Shown here one piece after another: positions 57,402 through 64,000 of a DNA stretch of 64,000 nucleotides (its first letter is position 1; the number at the start of each line of letters is the position of its first letter). The position numbers and the translations under genes are program-made. A model generated the notes under the pieces. It was not told where the DNA came from. It saw only the letters and a program-made list of their open reading frames with translations, and ran no database searches. Source of the DNA: Powellomyces hirtus (lineage: Eukaryota; Chytridiomycota; Chytridiomycetes; Spizellomycetales; Powellomycetaceae); NCBI GenBank assembly GCA_025526995.1, contig JAHLKG010000021.1, positions 553,919 to 617,918 of the forward strand, in the 5' to 3' direction.

Positions 57402-59028
57402 CGTGTAAGAAGAACGTTGAGACTATCTCGAGAGAGAGCGCCGTTCTTGAGTTTCAAGGTGATTGGTCTTTATGAGGGACTTTGCGTATCGCTGTTGCTG
57501 ATGAAAGAAGGGAATTGGAAAGATGCTCCAGCTTTTGTAGGCAGCGCTCTCCGTTCCCCGGCCCGCTCTCCACACTCTCACACTACTCTCCGCCAAGCAT
57601 AGCCCCTCAACCCCGCCCCGAAAGTGTCTACGCTGAATGTGCTCGAGTCACAAATTATCTACGGCTCTGTACATCTCCTCCCTACGTGAGCTTTATCTTG
57701 GCGTGTCACAACGGTCGTTGTCCGGTGGATGCTCAGTGATTTCATAGTGAAACTCATGTGCGGGGGTGTACTTTGTGTCCCCAGCACAGTACTTACCTGC
57801 CAGGTTGTTGCCTGTGCACATCAGTGAGTGACCGCCTGGTGAGAACTACGCGTGGCGCACTACGACTAACTGTCAAAAGTCGAACAACAAACATCGGCTT
57901 TCGTTTACACCACAGCATGAAAAGACAGACACTATGAGCCTGAGTTTCAGCGTCACTGCTGCACAGTGTTTACACTAAGATCTGTCACACGGGCATTGCC
58001 ACCAATTATTGCCACCGGATCCGACTTGAAGGGCGCTGGCAACCGCTTTGCCTGCCGTTACCCCACCACAGTTGGCCCAAACCGGTGCCGGTGCCAGCAC
58101 GTTGGTGAATCTGAACCATGCATCATCCATCCAAACTGTGTAATTCCTGTGGCGTCGCAGTGAAGCGACAACAATCGCCACCGCCACCCTTTGCACTGTT
58201 CTCGAGATGCCAGCAAGTTTACTCCGAGTCGTCGCTTTTTCGCCAGCTTGCTCGCGTGCGGCGCAGCGGAGCGCGTACACGGCGCCCGACGATGGCGCCG
58301 TGCTAAAAACTGATGACATGTGCTGCTCGTACCCAACTGATTTCTTCACGCTAGTGTGCGTTGCTAAATGCACACTACGCGCGTGCTGACACGCGATAAG
58401 ACATGCCGCCGTGGTACGGTGCATGAGTAGAGACTGGATCGTGTGTGGACAGTATCTTTACTACATTGGGCGGAGATGGAAAGGCAGTCAAATGCCGACA
58501 AAACATGCATGACTCGGATGCCTGCTGTCTATCTGTTACACCTGGTACTTCGTGAGTGTGCAGCTTACGACCGATATAGGAGCACATTGTGACATGAGTC
58601 GTATACCCCCACCCCCACCCCCACTTGCCGAACACCGTGACTCGCAGACTGGCACTGCTGGTTAATGACTCGGGCGTAAATCCTGCGCTGCTGGTGACCG
58701 AGTGTGGCAAACGGTTGGGACACTAACGGAACAGCGCCCACCGATGTCTGTGTGGCGGCGTCTGACACCTTCTGTGACGCTACGGAGTATTACTTCAACA
58801 ATATTGGATGTTGGAAGGTGCGTAGGATGGTGGCATGTTGGAACTTTGCATGCGACGTATGATCTCGGACAAATCCGGATGGATTATTCAGCACAAAAAG
58901 ACAGACAACCAGAAAAGCTCAAAATCAGCGACAGGGTTGCGAGGGCATTTCATAGATGTACTGTACTTGGCCTGGAAGTGCTGATTTCATTGACCAAAAC
59001 CTCATCCCACTGAAGCTCAACATTTACA
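57402..59028. promoter_or_regulatory. Divergent region between peroxidase and catalase-fold genes
   Basis: About 1.6 kb with no convincing gene. The frames at 57975-58424 (-) and others are GC-driven and lack domains. A short CCCCCA repeat lies at 58604-58622. The region should carry both promoters. Confidence 0.5.
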
Positions 59029-60335
59029 ATGCGTCTCTTAACCGTTCTCAGTTCTCTGGTGGGCCTAGTAGCCGTTCAAAATGCTGCCGCCGCCCCTCAG
59101 ATTCGCAGCTTTCCTTCTGCACCTACAATCGAGATTCCCGCCCTTCCCAGCAATTACGAAAAGCTGTCCGCCTTGGAGAAGCAAGAGCTGATTTGGAACC
59201 GCATCAAAGCTACTTCGAACTCCTCTCAGGACTGGAACGGCGCAGTAGAAACTGCTTGGTTGCTGACGACCTTGCCTCCGAGGCCGCCATTCGACAGGGT
59301 CGATGACGAGATGGTCAAGGGCCGCAAGAAATTCATCCGCAAGTAAGTAAACGAAAGAAATGTTACAAAATCATGTTACTACCAGCGTGTAACGCATCGA
59401 CTCTTCTCATCACAGTCGGGGTGCTCATGCTCTTGTGAAGGTGGTCCCAAAGGATACGTCCAATGGGTACACTGGCATTTGGGCTACTGGCTCGACCAAC
59501 GGCATCGTTCGACTAACAACCCTCGAAGAGCCACCCAAGAACCCCAAGCCGGAGGATATTGTCATTGCTCCCGGCGGCACGTTGAAGCTTTGGCGAGATG
59601 GGATCCCGTCGACCAACTTGTTCTTCATCTACAGTCTCGAGGGACAGAAGAGCTGGAACTATTTTCAAAACCCTTGCAGCAATCACCTTGCACCTCCGAA
59701 GGAATTGAAGACGAAGGTTGCCAAGAAGGTTTGCGATTCCCGTCCGTCTCTGTAAATTGATATTTTCAGCCGTCTGACCTGCTTCTTCTTTCCCTCAAAG
59801 TTGAATCAACGCGTCAGTCATTTCTCGGAGATGACTGGCACCTCCGGCTTGGCCACGTTCACGACAGACGGCAAGCCCGTGGCAGCACCTAAATACCCAT
59901 TCCAAGTCTGGCTTGTCCCGAGTGCAGAAGTCAAGGCTAACCCTCCAGTGCTTGTATGTTGGATGAACCGTGTATTTCGCGCTCTTAATTTCTACAACTG
60001 GCACGCCCGGAAAATAACCACGCTCCTACCCCTCGTAACAGACTCCCGAGACTGCCGGTGCCAACTTTGCCTCCCACTTCACCGCCATTCCCAAGGGCAG
60101 CCCTCTCTACAACGTGTGGGCCATCCCTGAACCGATCCAGCCCTACGACCCCGCGACGGTGTACCACCCCGAGACCCTCGTCGGCGCAACTCACATCGCT
60201 GACATCGTCACTGACTCGGAGTTCACTCAAAGCTTCTATGGTGACGCACACTTGCACTTTAAGCACACCTCCTTCGATGACGATCTGAAGCTTCGACCGG
60301 ATTGGGAGCCGATTGTCAAAAGCGGCAGGGATTGA
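59029..60335 (+). CDS. Secreted catalase-fold (catalase/allene oxide synthase-like) protein
   Basis: Four exons fit: 59029-59342, 59416-59728, 59801-59953 and 60042-60335, about 357 residues. A signal peptide is clear (MRLLTVLSSLVGLVAVQNAAA). The body has catalase-superfamily features: R-G-A-H-A near residue 106, the IVRLTTLEEP segment, APGGTLKLWRDGIPSTNLFFIYSL, and a later domain with AGANFASHFTAIPKGSP. The classical catalase is over 480 residues, so this is the short form, like the catalase-related proteins that act on fatty-acid hydroperoxides. A heme-ligand tyrosine could not be placed with confidence. It is divergent from the alpha-dioxygenase-like gene, which would supply such hydroperoxides; that link is inference. 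Confidence 0.75.
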
Positions 60336-61265
60336 GAGGAAGGAACGGAAACTTAATGCTCGTCGGATCACATTTACCATTTATCATCGTTAGAGTTAGT
60401 CTTCACATAGCCTTAGAAGTCGTAGAGCATCAGAAATCTCCAGTGTTCCTGGTGAATGTTGGATGAGTGATGTCACTGGTCGGAAGTAAAAGACATTTGA
60501 TGAGTTCAAATCCGGAATTCATTTGTGTTGTATGATTGGAAGTATACGCTCTAACAGCCACAGCCAGCACACGGGGAACGGTGCACAAGTTGGCCATGAG
60601 CGGTGAAGCCACCCAGGCAATGGTTGTGTTGAAAAGAAAAAAAGAAAAGGAAGGGACTTGGCATTGCGCTCGCGGCCTCCAGAGCAAAAAAGTGACCATA
60701 CACACTTCTTCTCTCTAGCGCCAGCGCCGTGCTAGAGAAGTAGATCTGGTAAAATCAACCTTGGATGGTGTCTGTGCACACTCGTGAAAAAGGCGTGGTC
60801 ACGGAATGCAGTTTATACAGGTATCCTTGGACGAAGGCTTTGCGAAAAGTGATACAATTGGGAGACTGCGTTACTGTTTCGGCATGGTCTTCTTAGGGGG
60901 ACACGGCCACCTTGCGGGCCACGGGATGTTACACTTAACTGGGACTGGGGTCCCGGTTCGTAGTTGACTGTAAGCACTGAACCTGTAACCAACATGGAAC
61001 TGCGCTGCTGGTTGGCGCGCGCGCAGGGGCCGGTGGCCGCCTTCCTGTTTGATTAACGCCGACATTAATGTTTCGGGGTTCGCGAGTGACGGGACCCTTG
61101 CTGTGTGTTCTCTAATTGCCTTTAGAAGTCCAAAGAGAAGCAGAATGCATGCGCCTGGTGTTTGGGTGACAGTTCGCACTCGTTGAAAGCGGGTTCTGCA
61201 GAACCATTGTTGACCATAACGAATACCATAATGTCATTCTCTCAGGTTGTGGGATTTCACGTCGT
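60336..61265. other. Convergent intergenic region
   Basis: Between the catalase-fold gene (+) and the second TDP2-like gene (-). Open frames such as 60871-61179 (-) have no recognisable content. Nothing else seen. Confidence 0.5.
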
Positions 61266-62069
61266 TCACAGCGTAACTTCCGCATAGATTCCAAAGTGAT
61301 CACTCGGAAAAATTTGTTTCAGGGGTTCTGTTCCTATTAAACGAGAGTTGCAAATCGCGATGCCCTTGATGTACAAGCGGTCCAATCGGGTCCGGAAGTT
61401 GTCCCGAATGCTCGTGTTTAAAAGTGCATCGTATGTGTACTCGTTCGATCCAACATCCACCCAGGGTGGAGGGAAAGTCTCCCGCGGCTGGATAAAATTC
61501 ATGTCTCCGCACAAGACAGTCCGCGGGTCTTGTTGCAAAGATTTGTCGATCTCGCTGATCTGCACAAGGCGTCGTTCCACATTGTGATTAAAAGACTCCA
61601 GGTGGCAACTCGCAACAGTCGGATATGGCGGCTGGCAGCGAGCCACAATGCATGTCCTCCTCATCCGTCCTGACAGCGAGATGGTCTCGAACCAGGGAGC
61701 CATATCCTTTCGAACCATGACGACAGTTTGCAAACCGGTGCTGCTGCTGCCGTGTACGAACCCCGAGTCCTCGTAACGACCCGCCACGAGCCTTTGTCGA
61801 ATCTCTTGATACGTGGAGGAGAGAACTTCTTGAAGGCATATTACATCAGGATCCAGGCTTTGGATAATTGTGCACGCAGAAGCGACCCTTTCCGCCCTGA
61901 ACTCTACCCTCGCATCAATGTTCCAAGAAAGAATTTTGAGGGTGGTCATGTCGTGATGAGCGCAGGTACGGTCGTCAACGTGCTCGCCAACTGTTACCGG
62001 TAGAGACAGCAACAGTGTTACCGAAGCGCCGAAAGCGCGGACTGCCATCTTGCAGCAATCCCCCAACAT
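61266..62069 (-). CDS. TDP2-like phosphodiesterase (EEP family)
   Basis: A single-exon frame of 267 residues. Motifs of the TDP2 group are complete: LSWNID, DVICLQEV, CHLESFNHNVERRLVQI, LCGDMNF and the terminal PSDHFGIYAEV with the intact S-D-H. TDP2 removes tyrosyl and other adducts from 5' DNA ends. The first 40 residues include a hydrophobic run (AVRAFGASVTLLLSLPVTVG) that could act as a signal or membrane anchor if the first ATG is used; the internal Met before TTLKILSWNID would give a short form without it. Compare the divergent copy at 24698-25564. Confidence 0.85.
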   Translation of the reverse strand: MLGDCCKMAVRAFGASVTLLLSLPVTVGEHVDDRTCAHHDMTTLKILSWNIDARVEFRAERVASACTIIQSLDPDVICLQEVLSSTYQEIRQRLVAGRYEDSGFVHGSSSTGLQTVVMVRKDMAPWFETISLSGRMRRTCIVARCQPPYPTVASCHLESFNHNVERRLVQISEIDKSLQQDPRTVLCGDMNFIQPRETFPPPWVDVGSNEYTYDALLNTSIRDNFRTRLDRLYIKGIAICNSRLIGTEPLKQIFPSDHFGIYAEVTL

Positions 62070-62566
62070 GCCCTACGACCAACCCTTCGCACCTCCCGTT
62101 GGGCACACACAATGGTCGTGTGCCATATGACGACCTTCCACAAAACCCTTCTCGGCAACATTCCCAGCAACATTCCACGCAACCGTACTTGCGAAATTCC
62201 CCACGCCAATGACAATAGCAACAAGGAAGACAGCAACCTTCCACTCTCCGAATTCTCCGTGTTTGCCTTCTAAAATGAAGATCCCATATAACGTGCTGAT
62301 AAACTCAGATTATCAAGCTTGCAAAGGAAGGCATGCACAAATAGGCCCAGTCTTACGCACAGGTGGAGGATGTGCTTATGTCCTTGATCAAGCAGCGACG
62401 TGCAGCGGCTCGTCGTTCATCTATACATATAAAAGCGGACCTGGGTGATCCGCTTCCTTCATCGAAAAAGGTTCGCTCTCCGAAAGCTACGACATTTGGA
62501 AGTTTTCCAGAATTTCCAGATAAACTTTTTGATACATATAGGGGTAAGCGAGCGAAAAGGTTATCG
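62070..62566. other. Intergenic region before the tRNA
   Basis: Includes TATAAAA at 62429-62435 followed by a perfect 6-bp inverted repeat (AGCGGA...TCCGCT, 62434-62454). No coding frame is supported, although a minus-strand frame overlaps 62018-62236. Confidence 0.5.
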
Positions 62567-62640
62567 GCTCTCTTAGCTCAGTTGGTTAGAGCGTGGTGCT
62601 AATAACGCCAAGGTCACAGGTTCGACCCCTGTAGGGAGCA
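62567..62640 (+). tRNA. tRNA-Ile(AAU)
   Basis: Identical to the three minus-strand copies at 8891, 30986 and 31558 but on the opposite strand. Anticodon AAU, intact A and B boxes, no intron. A four-T run at 62646-62649 is the likely terminator. Confidence 0.97.
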
Positions 62641-63014
62641 GTATCTTTTGATTCGTCTGAACGTGGATGTCCTCTTGATGTCCACATAACTTTTTTTAAA
62701 CATCATATAGACGGCCCAGACTGGTCTGCAGCACACAAGGGGCTGGATTTTAATATTCAGGATCTTCGATTCAGAGCAAGACAGGACAAACTTCAGCCGT
62801 GCATTCAATGTTTAAACGCTATAAGCAAGGAGCGAGCCGACCACGAATAACTGGGAAGATATGGCTATTCTGCAAATGCAGCGCTAGCAGGCGGCCAACT
62901 GGTCAGCGTTTCAGTATTGCCCAACTGCATCAAAACATAAACAAAAAAGAAAGGCGAGTTTGTTTGCAATCCGACCCTGATATATAAAACGCATCCCGCT
63001 ATTTAACAATCAGA
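62641..63014. other. Spacer between tRNA and the telomere-proximal gene
   Basis: No coding frame is supported. A TATATAAAA element lies at 62981-62989 just downstream of the minus-strand gene's stop. It may be a fortuitous AT-rich site. Confidence 0.45.
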
Positions 63015-63778
63015 TCAGTCCTTCTCGCCGTTCTCCTCCAGTTGACGGACTGCCTTAGAGTGGAACTCCTCGTCTGCTACGGGCATGCTAAGCTCTGCCT
63101 CGGGCAGGACTTTTGCAGTTCGATCTGCATCTATGAACAAGCCCGAACCATTAGTGCGCATCCACTCCCGTCGGTCTGATTTTGTATGTGTCATGAAAAG
63201 GGAACGCTACCTGTGTCCAATGTTAGCGGGTTATTCGATTCCGCGCCGGGGGGCATGTGCGACGCTCTAGACATGTGCTTCCTAGCGGCCCCAGGTTCCA
63301 TGCGGGAGTATGGCATTCTGTGAGGCAACCGGTTCCTGGACGCTTCCCTCATGAACACGAGGTCTACCAAAAAAAAAGTTCCAAAGTTGAATTTGAAACA
63401 GGCGGTGATATCCAAAATCCAGGCGCCCGCTCTTGTAGAACTGAAACAAGAGACCACCGCCGTTATGACCATGACCAGATTGACGATTAGGAGCCGTGCG
63501 CAGGAGGAAGTTTTGACGGCGTTCCTCATTGACATTGTGGCGTCGCCCGCCATGGCAGCAACCTTGTAATGTTGCCAAATGAAATGGCCAAACAACAAAG
63601 TGAAGCCCAAGTCAACGACCGCCAGTCCCATAGTGTACGGCCGGTGCGCGACCTCGATGTGAGTATCCCACGATTGATTCCGGGTGAACCTCGTGTACCA
63701 GACGTACACCCGGAGCAGAAACAAAATCGGGCACAGAAGCCACATGGCCCACTTGAGACGTTTTGCGCGCAGGGGTGA
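63015..63778 (-). CDS. 5'-truncated multi-pass membrane protein running into the telomere
   Basis: Two exons fit: one from the telomere edge to 63211 (reported as starting at 63778), and 63130-63015. The visible 227 or so residues have at least four hydrophobic helices (WAMWLLCPILFLLRVYVWY, MGLAVVDLGFTLLFGHFI, LLIVNLVMVITAVVSCF and WILDITACFKFNFGTFFLVDLVF) and a hydrophilic C-terminal tail ending in an acidic segment. The intron at 63210-63131 (GTAGCG...TAG) keeps frame. The frame stays open upstream through SPLRAKRLKWAMW, with no in-frame ATG before the TTAGGG repeats, so the 5' end is missing. GPCR-like or transporter-like topology is possible; no family was recognised. Confidence 0.75.
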
Positions 63779-64000
63779 TAGGGTTAGGGTTAGGGTTAGG
63801 GTTAGGGTTAGGGTTAGGGTTAGGGTTAGGGTTAGGGTTAGGGTTAGGGTTAGGGTTAGGGTTAGGGTTAGGGTTAGGGTTAGGGTTAGGGTTAGGGTTA
63901 GGGTTAGGGTTAGGGTTAGGGTTAGGGTTAGGGTTAGGGTTAGGGTTAGGGTTAGGGTTAGGGTTAGGGTTAGGGTTAGGGTTAGGGTTAGGGTTAGGTT
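63779..64000 (+). repeat. Telomere, about 37 tandem TTAGGG repeats
   Basis: Uninterrupted TTAGGG repeats run to the last base, with the G-rich strand reading 5' to 3' toward the chromosome end, as expected of a right telomere. TTAGGG is the common repeat of fungi and animals. The final unit is imperfect (TTAGG then TT), probably the assembly edge. No subtelomeric satellite separates it from the adjacent gene. Confidence 0.98.

Noticed and set aside
57975..58424. A 149-codon minus-strand frame in the peroxidase/catalase-fold spacer
   Set aside because: Overlaps equally long frames on the other strand, no domain, and no start context; not supported as a gene.
1..64000. CRISPR arrays, prokaryotic operons or phage elements
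   Set aside because: The sequence is plainly a eukaryotic chromosome with spliceosomal introns and a telomere; no regularly spaced direct repeats apart from the telomere and microsatellites were seen.
1..64000. Transposable elements
   Set aside because: No transposase, reverse transcriptase, integrase, LTR pair or terminal inverted repeat could be recognised on either strand.

Overview
The window is the right-hand end of a eukaryotic chromosome from a zoosporic (flagellated) fungus, most probably a chytrid. It ends at 64000 in about 220 bp of uninterrupted TTAGGG repeats whose G-rich strand runs toward the end. Genes carry many short GT-AG introns (about 50-100 nt). Fungal/eukaryotic core genes (Aquarius, SUB2, VPS35, BUB2, USP16/45-like) sit beside a ciliary gene (CFAP57), which non-flagellated fungi lack. 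No species can be named from the sequence alone.

Layout, left to right: Aquarius splicing helicase (-, 0.4-5.2 kb); Gln/His-rich C2H2 zinc-finger protein (+, 5.9-8.4 kb); tRNA-Ile(AAU) (-); DUF2828/vWA protein (+, 9.4-11.7 kb); BUB2-type Rab-GAP (-, 12.6-14.3 kb); CFAP57 in 14 exons (+, 14.9-19.7 kb); USP16/45-like deubiquitinase (+, 20.0-22.8 kb); a PPGG-repeat protein (+, 23.2-24.1 kb); a TDP2-like phosphodiesterase (-, 24.7-25.6 kb); an imperfect tandem duplication (25.9-26.3 kb); VPS35 (+, 27.0-30.4 kb); two tRNA-Ile genes with a tRNA relic between them (31.0-31.6 kb); an intronless bacterial-type maltooligosyl trehalose synthase (-, 31.8-34.3 kb); a BTB/germ cell-less-like protein (+, 35.0-37.0 kb); a tail-anchored VAP (-, 37.5-38.4 kb); a DDX60-like helicase in 10 exons (-, 39.4-45.6 kb); a membrane-anchored spermidine-synthase-like/SpeD-like fusion (+, 45.9-47.9 kb); a DUF599 membrane protein (-, 48.0-48.8 kb); SUB2/UAP56 (-, 49.1-51.2 kb).

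The last 12 kb is looser and more accessory: a secreted 2OG-Fe(II) oxygenase (+, 52.5-53.3 kb), a frameshifted relic (53.5-54.0 kb), an alpha-dioxygenase-like heme peroxidase (-, 55.2-57.4 kb) divergent from a secreted catalase-fold protein (+, 59.0-60.3 kb), a second TDP2-like gene (-, 61.3-62.1 kb), a fourth identical tRNA-Ile (+), and a membrane-protein gene whose 5' end is cut off by the telomere.

Exon structures were worked out by hand from splice signals, reading phase and remembered family alignments; no alignment or RNA evidence was available. Most promising observations: the membrane-anchored SpdSyn-like/SpeD-like fusion with altered catalytic motifs; two nearly identical introns in one gene (introner-like); the reading frame running into the telomere; the intronless bacterial-type TreY; the divergent peroxidase/catalase-fold pair; and the PPGG-repeat protein.
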